This document shows positions 1 to 7,325 of a stretch of DNA of 47,955 bases, piece after piece. The position numbers were made by a program, and so were the translations under genes. The notes beneath the pieces are model-generated. The model was not told where the DNA came from and did not search any database. It saw only the letters and a program-made list of their open reading frames with translations. Source of the DNA: Candidatus Babelota bacterium. GTDB lineage: Bacteria > Babelota > Babeliae > Babelales > Vermiphilaceae. The number at the start of each line of letters is the position of its first letter. The first letter of the stretch is position 1. The DNA lies in contig JABDCY010000007.1 in assembly GCA_013287855.1 (NCBI GenBank), forward strand, positions 1 to 47,955. The letters are read 5' to 3'.

Positions 1-1
1 A

Positions 2-130
2 GGAATAGGTTTTACAGTCTATCAAACACAAACATCACCAGAAACTAAACTAACAGTTAAAACCGGTGTTGTGCAAGGTATTGGATACTTAGCCAGCCTA
101 TTAAACTGGGCTAAATCTGTAATCAAATAA
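2..130 (+). CDS. 3' end of a hypothetical protein (partial)
   Basis: An open frame enters from the left edge and reads 42 residues to a TAA at 128-130. It ends in ASLLNWAKSVIK. It is followed directly by a hairpin terminator, which supports it as a real gene end. The visible part is a Thr/Lys/Val-rich stretch and then a short amphipathic helix. No family can be named from this fragment. Confidence 0.55.
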   Translation, partial: GIGFTVYQTQTSPETKLTVKTGVVQGIGYLASLLNWAKSVIK

Positions 131-150
131 ATATAAAAAGTACTAACTAA

Positions 151-183
151 AAGTCCTCGGATAAGAAATTAATCCGGGGACTT
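151..183. terminator. Bidirectional intrinsic terminator
   Basis: A 12-bp stem (151-162 against 172-183, with one G-T wobble) has a 9-nt loop and is followed by a T run at 182-188. A-rich sequence on the left supplies the U-tract for the opposite strand. It sits between the partial plus-strand gene ending at 130 and the minus-strand gene ending at 191, so it can serve both. Confidence 0.85.
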
Positions 184-190
184 TTTTTGT

Positions 191-1201
191 TCATTGGGAA
201 ATAGGTTCGGTATCCGTTTGAATTGCAATTTGAGGGAAAGAAATATCACCTTTTGTAATCCACGGTTTTTGTGTAGTAAGGCTAATCTTTTCATCGTTAC
301 TAAGGTTAATTGTGAGAGGAGTTTTTCCCATTCGCTTAATGGTGACGTTGTGATCTGCGCATGCTCGTTTAAGCCCTCCATAAGCACCAAGTAATTTTTT
401 ATCGGCATCACCGCACCAATACGGAAAGTAGACATTTTTTACCGGAGCAAATTCAACAACCGCTTGTGCGGCTTTGAATCCTCTGAATGTTGGCTGTACA
501 AAGACATAATGATCAATCTTGGTCGAACCAAGTTGTTTGATGAGCTCAGGAAGCAGCGTATATTCAACCCAACTTTCTGGCGTTGGAATTCGGTTAAGCG
601 CGCCAGTATCGATAAGAACGGTTGTGTTGTGTGCATGAACTAAGGTTACTGAACCTTGCGCACACGCAATAGTGGAACAGAGTTTTTTTGGGGCTTGCAA
701 GCACTTGAGATAGCTGCATGCAAAAACCATGATGAAAAGTAATCCGCTGATCTTTACCTGCCATGATCTGCGCAACGTGTACAGCACCACGATAACGGCA
801 CTCGCTGGCACAAGGATGCATAACCAGATTGGTGGTTTTGGCAGTGCAAACAACCAGCTGCGACCTGCGAAGTGCATGCACCAGAACCAAATCCAAGTAA
901 GCTGTTCTAGCAGCCAGGCAAGAATTCCATTGGGTAGATGCAGTAATTCTAAAAAAAATAACAGAGATGCAAGAAACAAAAATGCACTCAAAAATGGTGC
1001 AAAAATCATATTGCCAATTATGGTGAGCAATGAGATTGGCAAGCCCCACCAGGCTAAGATAGGCAAAGAAATAAGCGTAATAAACAGTTGCACATGCACA
1101 AAGCGGTAGAGCCATAAAGAAATTTTGGTGAACCAGGCTGATTTTCTCATAGTGTTTTTAGTATAGAAAATCCTGATGTTTGTGTCTCTAAATAACTTCA
1201 C
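191..1201 (-). CDS. Truncated ComEC/Rec2-like membrane protein with degenerate metallo-beta-lactamase-like domain
   Basis: ComEC is the inner-membrane channel for DNA uptake, usually about 700 residues with an N-terminal OB-like domain, a multi-TM competence domain and a C-terminal metallo-beta-lactamase-like domain. This 336-residue protein has only the end of the competence domain (hydrophobic segments at about 35-85 and 95-170, with the family-like GNMIFAPFLSAF) and then a soluble domain. That domain keeps the VLIDTG strand but not the THxDxDH metal site, which reads VQPTFRGFKAAQ here. Only about 120 nt separate it from the divergent neighbour, so the missing N-terminus is not encoded upstream. 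The start is uncertain: GTG at 1201 or ATG at 1150, neither with a clear SD. It may be a relic or a minimal derivative; DNA-uptake function is doubtful. Confidence 0.6.
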   Translation of the reverse strand: MKLFRDTNIRIFYTKNTMRKSAWFTKISLWLYRFVHVQLFITLISLPILAWWGLPISLLTIIGNMIFAPFLSAFLFLASLLFFLELLHLPNGILAWLLEQLTWIWFWCMHFAGRSWLFALPKPPIWLCILVPASAVIVVLYTLRRSWQVKISGLLFIMVFACSYLKCLQAPKKLCSTIACAQGSVTLVHAHNTTVLIDTGALNRIPTPESWVEYTLLPELIKQLGSTKIDHYVFVQPTFRGFKAAQAVVEFAPVKNVYFPYWCGDADKKLLGAYGGLKRACADHNVTIKRMGKTPLTINLSNDEKISLTTQKPWITKGDISFPQIAIQTDTEPISQ

Positions 1202-1241
1202 CGGGCCCTGTAGGCTAAACCAGTTAAAAACCGTTGTAATA

Positions 1242-1271
1242 TTGACTTGATTAATTCAAATTGAATATATT
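1242..1271 (+). promoter_or_regulatory. Candidate sigma-70 promoter
   Basis: TTGACT at 1242-1247 and TATATT at 1266-1271 are separated by 18 nt, about 50 nt upstream of the ATG at 1324. The region is AT-rich, so chance matches are possible. Confidence 0.45.
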
Positions 1272-1323
1272 GAAGTAAATGAGAGTGCTTACTTAAAATG
1301 CTCTAAAAAAAGGAATAAAAACG

Positions 1324-1797
1324 ATGGATAATAGGTTAATTTTAATGATATTAGCATCATCTTTGATCGGTTGTTATGCGCATGCTGGTACTAAACCAAA
1401 CACCATAATTGTAGGTGAAACAATTTTAAATCATTCAGATCGACCTGTCGTAGTACTCAATAGCGAAGAATTTTCATCACGAGTAATTCCAGCTTATGAT
1501 CCACATCATCCCGTACATCGTCAGGGTGCGACTTTTGTACCCTGGAAATCTGATAACAGAGAAGATCGAGCTAGGCAGGCACTTCACATAATCACCAAGG
1601 CGGGTAGCGTATGGTTTTTTGATTCTTACAATGGAACCATAACGGTTGAGGGAAAAATTGGAATCCTCAAAGTAAAGCTACGAGACCAAGAAGCTAAAGC
1701 AGCAGATGCGACTAAAAAAATACTGAAGCTCTTACGTGGGCAGCAGTACGACATTGAGGTAGATGAAGCTGGACAGATACAGCTAGTACAACAATAA
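1324..1797 (+). CDS. Secreted hypothetical protein, family A (member 1)
   Basis: A 157-residue protein with SD AGGA about 10 nt upstream of the ATG. The N-terminus is a signal sequence with either a lipobox-like LIGC at about 14-17 or an AHA-G signal peptidase I site. The mature part contains FVPWKSDN, then IITKAG and a D-containing strand followed by GTITVEG. The same order of motifs occurs in the next gene and in the minus-strand gene at 41439-42023, so these form a small paralogous family, apparently beta-rich. No known domain is recognised. It probably forms a two-gene unit with the gene starting at 1838, which lies 40 nt downstream. Confidence 0.75.
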   Translation: MDNRLILMILASSLIGCYAHAGTKPNTIIVGETILNHSDRPVVVLNSEEFSSRVIPAYDPHHPVHRQGATFVPWKSDNREDRARQALHIITKAGSVWFFDSYNGTITVEGKIGILKVKLRDQEAKAADATKKILKLLRGQQYDIEVDEAGQIQLVQQ

Positions 1798-1837
1798 ATA
1801 GCACAAAAAGATACATGGTATGAAAAGGGAGTTTACA

Positions 1838-2317
1838 ATGAAGAGAAATTTTTTATTGATTACGTTGCTATTTGCTTTAGGTTCCTGTGTAGATATCCAA
1901 GCAGGTTTAAAATCTAATGTGGTGAATTTGGTTGTTGTTAATAACTCTGATGAAATGGTATACCTTGCAAATGGCGAATCACAATTTGGTGTAGTGCTTC
2001 TTGCAGGCGAGGACACAAGTTTAAAAGGTCATCCACTTAAAATAGTCTTTGAGGGAATTTTTAAAGAGAATCCTTTTTGGATACCGTGGTGTAATGCAAA
2101 CAACAGAAGTAATCTATTTGTTATAATTACCAAATCGGAAACATTGGCCATGTGCGATGAGAATTGGGGTACAATTGCTTATTTTAAGTGGGATACAAAC
2201 AACAAGGAAACCACGGAAAGAATATCCTTAACTCGTTATTTGCCAGGCACGGATTTTCGAACATATAAGGCCGTTATCGACAAAGATGGTAAAGTTACGT
2301 TTTCTGAATTCCAGTAG
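1838..2317 (+). CDS. Secreted hypothetical protein, family A (member 2)
   Basis: A 159-residue protein. I chose the ATG at 1838 over an in-frame ATG at 1820 because AAGGGAG at 1825-1831 is placed correctly for 1838 and the signal peptide then starts MKRNFLL. There is a lipobox-like LGSC, or cleavage at IQA-G. The mature part begins GLKSNVVNLVVVNNSD and shows IPWCNANN, VIITKSE, CDENWGTIAY, matching the motif order of its neighbour and of the protein at 41439-42023. Function unknown. It lies 40 nt after the previous gene and is likely co-transcribed with it. Confidence 0.75.
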   Translation: MKRNFLLITLLFALGSCVDIQAGLKSNVVNLVVVNNSDEMVYLANGESQFGVVLLAGEDTSLKGHPLKIVFEGIFKENPFWIPWCNANNRSNLFVIITKSETLAMCDENWGTIAYFKWDTNNKETTERISLTRYLPGTDFRTYKAVIDKDGKVTFSEFQ

Positions 2318-2340
2318 GTTATATTATTTTTCCTATAATC

Positions 2341-2370
2341 TTGCTTTTTTTACATAAAATTAACTATGCT
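2341..2370 (+). promoter_or_regulatory. Candidate promoter for the small basic protein gene
   Basis: TTGCTT at 2341-2346 and TATGCT at 2365-2370, 18-nt spacer, about 90 nt before the ATG at 2458. Moderate match only. Confidence 0.3.
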
Positions 2371-2457
2371 AATTACTAGCTGAAGATGTTTTTAAATAGT
2401 CTTTCAGTCTTAATAGTAAATACCTACCTATTCAAACAGTAGTAAAAGGAGAAAATT

Positions 2458-2721
2458 ATGCGTTGGAATGATAATAAAAAGCATGGACATCCAAAATGGG
2501 AACAGGCAAATGCTGAATCGCGTATCAAAAGTAACTGGCGCAAAGCAGTAGCGTCAGTGCATAACAAAATTTCACGTGGTGCTGAATATATCGGTAGGAT
2601 AATAAGATCAGGCCATGGTGAAGAATGGCGCAAAAGTCACGGGCATAATCCAGAACAAAAACATCATGGCAGTCACCACCATCCTACAACACACTACACT
2701 AAGGCTAAGAAAAAAGACTAA
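2458..2721 (+). CDS. Small basic, histidine-rich hypothetical protein
   Basis: An 87-residue protein with a good SD (AAAAGGAG) before the ATG. There is no signal peptide or membrane segment. It is rich in Lys, Arg, His and Trp. The N-terminal 55 residues look helical and the C-terminus is a His/Lys tail (HHGSHHHP at about 70-77). A nucleic-acid-binding or metal-binding role would suit the composition, but no family is recognised. It stands between the secreted pair and tkt and appears to have its own promoter. Confidence 0.6.
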   Translation: MRWNDNKKHGHPKWEQANAESRIKSNWRKAVASVHNKISRGAEYIGRIIRSGHGEEWRKSHGHNPEQKHHGSHHHPTTHYTKAKKKD

Positions 2722-2805
2722 ATTAACTCTTGCGCGTCGATTTTAACCTATGGCATAGTGTAGAAAAATTAGGTTACAATCACCTTTCACGAAAGTTGTC
2801 TACGC

Positions 2806-4692
2806 GTGAATGAACTACTCCAATTTCTTGATCATAAAGCATATAATTTACGTGTTTCTTCACTATTAATGACGTCGTTTGCTGGCTCAGGTCACCCGAC
2901 CTCGTGCCTTTCTGCTGCAGATCTTGTTGCAGCAATTTTTTTTCACGCCATGCGCTATGATCCTAAAGATCCCAAAAACCCTGACAATGATCGGTTTATT
3001 CTCTCAAAAGGTCATGCTTCTCCTCTTTTGTATGCCGTCTACAAGGAGCTTGGCATTTTAAGCGAAAAAGACTTGCTCGGTTATCGATCGATAAATTCGG
3101 TATTGGAAGGACACCCAACGCGGCGATTTCCTTACACTGAAGCTGCAACGGGAGCCTTAGGTATAGGCCTCTCCGTTGGCACTGGCATTGCGCTAACTGC
3201 TAAAATGGATAACCGTAATTTTAAAACCTATGTGCTGGTAGGTGATGGAGAAGTTGCGGAGGGTGCTATTTGGGAAGCTGCTGAACTTGCAACTCATTAT
3301 AATCTCAACAATCTTATTGGCGTACTTGATTGCAATCGTCTCGGTCAGAGCACTGAGTCGATTAATGATCATCACGTGCATAGGTACGAAGAAAAATTCA
3401 AAGCATTTGGCTGGAAAACATACACACTTGATGGCCACAATATGCAGCGCATTGTTGACGTACTAGATGAAGCTGCAAAGTCTGAACATCATCCCGTAAT
3501 GCTTATTGCAAAAACAATAAAAGGCTACGGAGTTGTGCGTGTGGAAGACAAAGAGGGGTTTCATGGAAAAGCATTTCCTAAGGAGGAGTTGAATGAGATA
3601 TTGCAACAACTCGCAGTTCGGTTTAGCAAGGCCGAGAGCTATAAAGAAAAAACAATCTGGCATCCGGTACTTCCTACAAAAACAGCAACTGCGAAAGTCG
3701 CAAACACAACCGCCACCAGTGGTAAGCAGAATCGAACCATTCAAATCCCTGATCCCCATTATAAAAAAGGGGATACGATCGCTACCCGTGAGGCCTTTGG
3801 AAAAGCCCTTGCCGCACTAGGACGAATTGCTCCAGAAGTTGTAGCGCTTGATGCTGATGTAAAAAATTCCACGTACACTGAAATTTTTGAAGCTGATTTT
3901 CCACTGAGATTTTTCGAGTGTTATATTGCAGAACAAAATATGATCGGCGTTGCAGTTGGTTTTGAATCACGGGGCAAAATACCATTTGCCGCAACCTTTG
4001 GTGCTTTTATGAGTAGAGCACATGATCAGATTCGCATGGCGGCAATTTCACAATCAGCATTACGCTTAGTAGGTTCCCATGCCGGTGTTTCTATAGGCCA
4101 AGATGGGCCATCACAAATGGCGCTGGAAGACATTGCGCTGATGCGCTGTTTGCCTGAATCGGTGGTGTTATACCCTTGTGATGGTGTGAGCGCCCACAAA
4201 CTGGTTGGGGAGATGGTGAATTATACGCAAGGAATCAGTTATTTGCGTACCACTCGAGGCAAGACGTCGGTTATTTATGATGTAAATGAAGAATTTCCTA
4301 TCGGTGGCTGCAAAGTGCTAAAAGAAAGTGACAAGGACATTGCTTGTTTAGTGACGGCGGGCATCACCGTGTTTGAAGCGCTCAAGGCGCACGAACAGTT
4401 GCAACAGGAAGGCATCAGCGTTGCAGTGATTGATTTGTATTCTATCAAGCCGCTTGATCGTGAAAGTTTATTAAGACTGGGAAAAAAATCAGGAAGTACC
4501 ATCATCACCATAGAAGATCATTATCCAGAAGGCGGTCTTGGCGAAGCCGTAGCGCATGCATTGAGCGATGAACGGCTGCATGTGCACATCATGGCGGTTA
4601 CCAAATTGCCGCGCTCAGGAAAACCTGAGGAGCTGCTTGCCCTCGTTGGCATCGATGCAGCTGCAATTGTGAAAAAAGTGAAAAGTTTGTGA
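2806..4692 (+). CDS. tkt: Transketolase, single-chain, animal-type
   Basis: Transketolase moves two-carbon units between sugar phosphates in the non-oxidative pentose phosphate pathway, using thiamine diphosphate (TPP). The 628-residue chain has the N-terminal TPP domain (GSGH with His30, SKGH with His70, GDGEVAEG at 146-153, then CNRLGQS), the pyrimidine domain with the catalytic Glu376 in CYIAEQNM, and the C-terminal domain. NRLGQS, KGDTIATR and GPSQMALEDIA match, from memory, the animal transketolase (about 623 residues) better than E. coli TktA (about 663). The start is GTG at 2806, needed to keep the conserved N-terminal helix; its SD is weak. TACAAT at 2775-2780 may be the -10. The stop almost touches the convergent gene at 4694. 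Confidence 0.95.
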   Translation: MNELLQFLDHKAYNLRVSSLLMTSFAGSGHPTSCLSAADLVAAIFFHAMRYDPKDPKNPDNDRFILSKGHASPLLYAVYKELGILSEKDLLGYRSINSVLEGHPTRRFPYTEAATGALGIGLSVGTGIALTAKMDNRNFKTYVLVGDGEVAEGAIWEAAELATHYNLNNLIGVLDCNRLGQSTESINDHHVHRYEEKFKAFGWKTYTLDGHNMQRIVDVLDEAAKSEHHPVMLIAKTIKGYGVVRVEDKEGFHGKAFPKEELNEILQQLAVRFSKAESYKEKTIWHPVLPTKTATAKVANTTATSGKQNRTIQIPDPHYKKGDTIATREAFGKALAALGRIAPEVVALDADVKNSTYTEIFEADFPLRFFECYIAEQNMIGVAVGFESRGKIPFAATFGAFMSRAHDQIRMAAISQSALRLVGSHAGVSIGQDGPSQMALEDIALMRCLPESVVLYPCDGVSAHKLVGEMVNYTQGISYLRTTRGKTSVIYDVNEEFPIGGCKVLKESDKDIACLVTAGITVFEALKAHEQLQQEGISVAVIDLYSIKPLDRESLLRLGKKSGSTIITIEDHYPEGGLGEAVAHALSDERLHVHIMAVTKLPRSGKPEELLALVGIDAAAIVKKVKSL

Positions 4693-4693
4693 G

Positions 4694-5221
4694 TTACTTA
4701 TTTTTTCTCAGAAGCTCATCGATTTCTCTAATGTGAAGTTTTGCAGAATCACTATGCTCTGGTTGATTCATTGCAAGAACTTGTTCAAATTTCTCTTTGG
4801 CGTGAAGATATTTTCCCAGATCGACATAAACTTGTCCTATTCTAAACGCGCAGGATGCGCATTCGGGCGTATTTATTTTTGTTGTTCGTGATGCGTTTTC
4901 AAAAAGTCCAAGAGCTTTAGTTTTAAAGAACTTTTCTATATCTTCTTGAGCCTTTCCACCTTTGTTATCGTAGAAATTACCTAATGTAATCAGAATTTCG
5001 CGTCTTTTACCTAATGATTTGTCGCGCTTGACTACTGGTAGCTGCCCCAATTCTTTTTCTAATTTTCGTATATCAGGATCTGCACTATAGTATGTGATAT
5101 TTTCTACGTCAAAATTATGAATTGTATCTGTTGTCGCGAAGCTAACTGATTTCTTTGTCTTTTGGTCGACCGTGTTTACATCTACTGGTTTCAACCCAGA
5201 TTCTATCGTACTAGATTCCAT
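4694..5221 (-). CDS. TPR-like protein; signal peptide apparently frameshifted
   Basis: The 175-residue frame from the ATG at 5221 is helical in its C-terminal half, with TPR-like ASCAFRIGQVYVDLGKY and AKEKFEQVLAMN. That start is probably not the real one. The same frame stays open for 24 more codons and encodes a hydrophobic run (KIVILLFFTCFLHLEA) ending exactly where other local signal peptides end, before M-E. An ATG at 5292, one base after the upstream gene's TAA, begins MKK but is one base out of frame. One extra A in the AAA near 5284-5286 would give a normal secreted protein. This is either a sequencing error or a real frameshift. It forms an operon with the gene at 5294-5665. Confidence 0.65.
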   Translation of the reverse strand: MESSTIESGLKPVDVNTVDQKTKKSVSFATTDTIHNFDVENITYYSADPDIRKLEKELGQLPVVKRDKSLGKRREILITLGNFYDNKGGKAQEDIEKFFKTKALGLFENASRTTKINTPECASCAFRIGQVYVDLGKYLHAKEKFEQVLAMNQPEHSDSAKLHIREIDELLRKNK

Positions 5222-5293
5222 AGCTTCTAAATGTAAAAAGCAAGTAAAGAATAATAAAATAACTATTTTTAATTTTATAATAATTTCTTCATG

Positions 5294-5665
5294 TTAAGCA
5301 GATGCTTGTTCTTTGCGTATAGTTGTAGTCCCTTGTGGATGTCTGCTATTGGCATGTAGCCATGCAGTTCTCGAGCGCAGAATTGTTCTGATTGGTAACG
5401 CATTAAACTGTGTTGTTGTTGAGCTCATCGCCGTGCTAGTTGCAGTTTGCTGAAATGATTGAGTTACACCTTGCACAATTTGATGCAAACTGTTTGCTTG
5501 TGAGTTCAAGACTCTTGTGCGTGATAATGATGTATTGCTTTTGTGGATTTTTTCTAACGCGATAGTTTTTGCTTGTCTTGACGGTTGCTGTCTCGTTGAT
5601 TTTACACCCAACAGATTTAAGCTCACCAAGAAAGTAAGTAAAGACAGTATTCGTATCAATTTCAT
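5294..5665 (-). CDS. Secreted hypothetical protein, Ser/Thr/Gln-rich
   Basis: A 123-residue protein with a very good SD (AGGGGAG) 5-6 nt before the ATG. It has an N-terminal signal peptide (hydrophobic LLTFLVSLNLLG) and a basic, Ser/Thr/Gln/Arg-rich mature part with no domain I recognise. A TTGACA on the minus strand (5731-5736 in plus coordinates) could be a -35, but no well-spaced -10 follows. Its TAA is one base from the ATG of the putative full-length downstream TPR gene, suggesting translational coupling. Confidence 0.6.
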   Translation of the reverse strand: MKLIRILSLLTFLVSLNLLGVKSTRQQPSRQAKTIALEKIHKSNTSLSRTRVLNSQANSLHQIVQGVTQSFQQTATSTAMSSTTTQFNALPIRTILRSRTAWLHANSRHPQGTTTIRKEQASA

Positions 5666-5792
5666 GATTTCTCCCCTAATTCATCGAATTTACGTGGTAT
5701 TATTTATAATTGTGCCAGATTGTAATTTTTTGTCAAGTGGCAGGTCTTTTAGAAAATAGACTAAAAAAGTGATTTTTTGGCTTAAGAAAAAG

Positions 5793-6665
5793 CTATTTTA
5801 TAGCCTCGAGTGGGATATCGATGAACATTTCTTGTTCTGCCTGAATTTTTTGTGTCTCAAGACTGCTCAGTTTTTCCAAAATAAACGGGATATTTTTAAC
5901 AAATGAATCCAACATAAATTGAATATGCAGGACATGATTTCCATTTATAGTAATGACTGCTTGCACAAGATTGCTATGGGGCCTAAAATGGCGCTCGGAA
6001 AAAAATGGTTCTTGTTCAACGTGCACAAATCCAGCTTTGAGATCATTCAGTGATTGCGATTTAAAAAAGTTACGTAGATGCTCCTTGAGCTGAGGCCAAC
6101 CTTGTGGGTCAGCAATTTGCAAAAAATCCCAGTGCGAATGCAGTGAATATACTTTTGCAAACAGCGGACTTTTAATAAGGGGTGCGGTTACTTTTTGCAC
6201 GGGGCATGCAAGCAAAATCAGTTCATCAACAATGGCGTGATGTAATTGTTTGTTGGTATCAATTTTTGCCAGATTAAGTGCCACATTGCCACCATGACTG
6301 TGCGCGATTATCCGAATAAATGGTTTTGCATGATGAATGCCTTCATACTCACTAACCAGAACTTTCAGCGCTTTCTGTAATTTTTGTGCCGCTTGCAAGC
6401 GATCTTGTGCATTCAACGTGCCAGACCAGCCGAATAAATACAGAGTTTCCAGCGGAAAATTTTTTGGGTCAGTCTTGTGCAGAATCTGTGCAAGATCAAA
6501 GTGATGAAATGAAGGATTAAGATCTTTGGCCAGATGCAGCCCTGGTTCGCAATGCATGAATTTGTATAACGATTCGATATGAATTTTCGCTAAGCGACCA
6601 GGAAGTAGTTGTTGGGGTTTGGTTCCATGGATCCAAATCGTGATTGGCGGTGTAGAATGTTTCAT
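5793..6665 (-). CDS. Putative lipase/esterase-like alpha/beta hydrolase
   Basis: A 290-residue protein without signal peptide or membrane segments. IWIHGT near residues 11-15 resembles the oxyanion strand, and IIAHSHGGN places a nucleophile Ser123 in a nucleophile elbow like those of the lipase families, with Ala where the first Gly of GxSxG usually stands. A catalytic Asp (HWDF or later) and His (GNHVLHIQ near 243-248) are plausible but not certain. The SD GGGGGAGG is strong. The substrate cannot be told; lipid or ester hydrolysis in the cytosol is an inference. Confidence 0.65.
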   Translation of the reverse strand: MKHSTPPITIWIHGTKPQQLLPGRLAKIHIESLYKFMHCEPGLHLAKDLNPSFHHFDLAQILHKTDPKNFPLETLYLFGWSGTLNAQDRLQAAQKLQKALKVLVSEYEGIHHAKPFIRIIAHSHGGNVALNLAKIDTNKQLHHAIVDELILLACPVQKVTAPLIKSPLFAKVYSLHSHWDFLQIADPQGWPQLKEHLRNFFKSQSLNDLKAGFVHVEQEPFFSERHFRPHSNLVQAVITINGNHVLHIQFMLDSFVKNIPFILEKLSSLETQKIQAEQEMFIDIPLEAIK

Positions 6666-6787
6666 ACCATGTCCTCCCCCGGTAAACTAAGTATTAATGC
6701 TACTGTAGCGCAAATTCCCGTCATAATAAAAGACTCTAGCGTTTTTTCACCCACAGCTCATAATGTGTTGGCTCTTTAATAGAATTA

Positions 6788-6817
6788 TTGCATCTGGCAG
6801 GGCCTTTTTGCTATAAT
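6788..6817 (+). promoter_or_regulatory. Near-consensus sigma-70 promoter
   Basis: TTGCAT at 6788-6793 and a perfect TATAAT at 6812-6817, 18-nt spacer. It lies about 50 nt upstream of a plus-strand mini-ORF with a perfect SD. It is among the best promoter matches in the window. Confidence 0.7.
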
Positions 6818-6869
6818 TACAATTGGTTAATATTTGCAGGTGCGTGATTTTCTTATCAGGAGGAATCTT

Positions 6870-6950
6870 ATGAAAAAGTGTATCTATATAGCTCTTTTTT
6901 CTGCAATTTTTTTAATTACCGTAATGAGCTTATCTCCTCAAATACTTTAA
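6870..6950 (+). CDS. 26-residue hydrophobic peptide (orphan signal peptide or small membrane protein)
   Basis: The ATG at 6870 has a perfect SD (AGGAGGA at 6859-6865) and a near-consensus promoter. The frame encodes MKKCIYIALFSAIFL and ten more residues, then TAA: a complete signal peptide or a single membrane helix with nothing after it. It overlaps the 3' end of the minus-strand gene at 6930-7244 by about 20 nt, so its transcript would be antisense to that gene. It may be a genuine small membrane protein, the stump of a decayed secreted-protein gene, or a device driving antisense transcription. Confidence 0.5.
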   Translation: MKKCIYIALFSAIFLITVMSLSPQIL

Positions 6951-7244
6951 CATTTTTCCTAGCCATGAAATTTTTTCCTCGGGTTTAAAAAATGAAGTGG
7001 TTGGAAATACTTTTCCAAAATAAACCGTGAAAGATCTATCAATTTCCTTTTTCACAAATAGCTTAGTTGCTAGGCATGTTCCAATGAGTCCAGAAATTAT
7101 ACCCTCTACAAAACCACCAACATGGTGCACTACACGCTGATATTTCTTAGAAGATTTTTCTTCGTTTTCACTAAAACTGTAGTGTGGCATAGCAATACCT
7201 GCCATCAGCGCCACCAGCATGAATTTATTCATTAACTTAGTCAT
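6930..7244 (-). CDS. Small secreted or membrane hypothetical protein
   Basis: A 104-residue protein with SD AGGAGG before the ATG. It has an N-terminal signal sequence (FMLVALMAGIAMP) and a second glycine-rich hydrophobic segment at about 43-63 (GGFVEGIISGLIGTCLA), followed by a basic C-terminus. It is likely anchored in the inner membrane. No family recognised. A promoter-driven mini-ORF converges on its 3' end. Confidence 0.65.
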   Translation of the reverse strand: MTKLMNKFMLVALMAGIAMPHYSFSENEEKSSKKYQRVVHHVGGFVEGIISGLIGTCLATKLFVKKEIDRSFTVYFGKVFPTTSFFKPEEKISWLGKMLKYLRR

Positions 7245-7325
7245 AATAAAACCTCCTATTTTTTATCTTATTATCCTCATTTAGTTTTTAGATAGGCTCT
7301 TAATAAATCGCCGTGCTCTCAATTA

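Noticed and set aside
594-1115. A 173-codon minus-strand frame inside the ComEC-like gene
   Set aside because: It overlaps the ComEC-like frame fully, and only the latter has domain similarity; the overlapping frame is Cys-rich noise.
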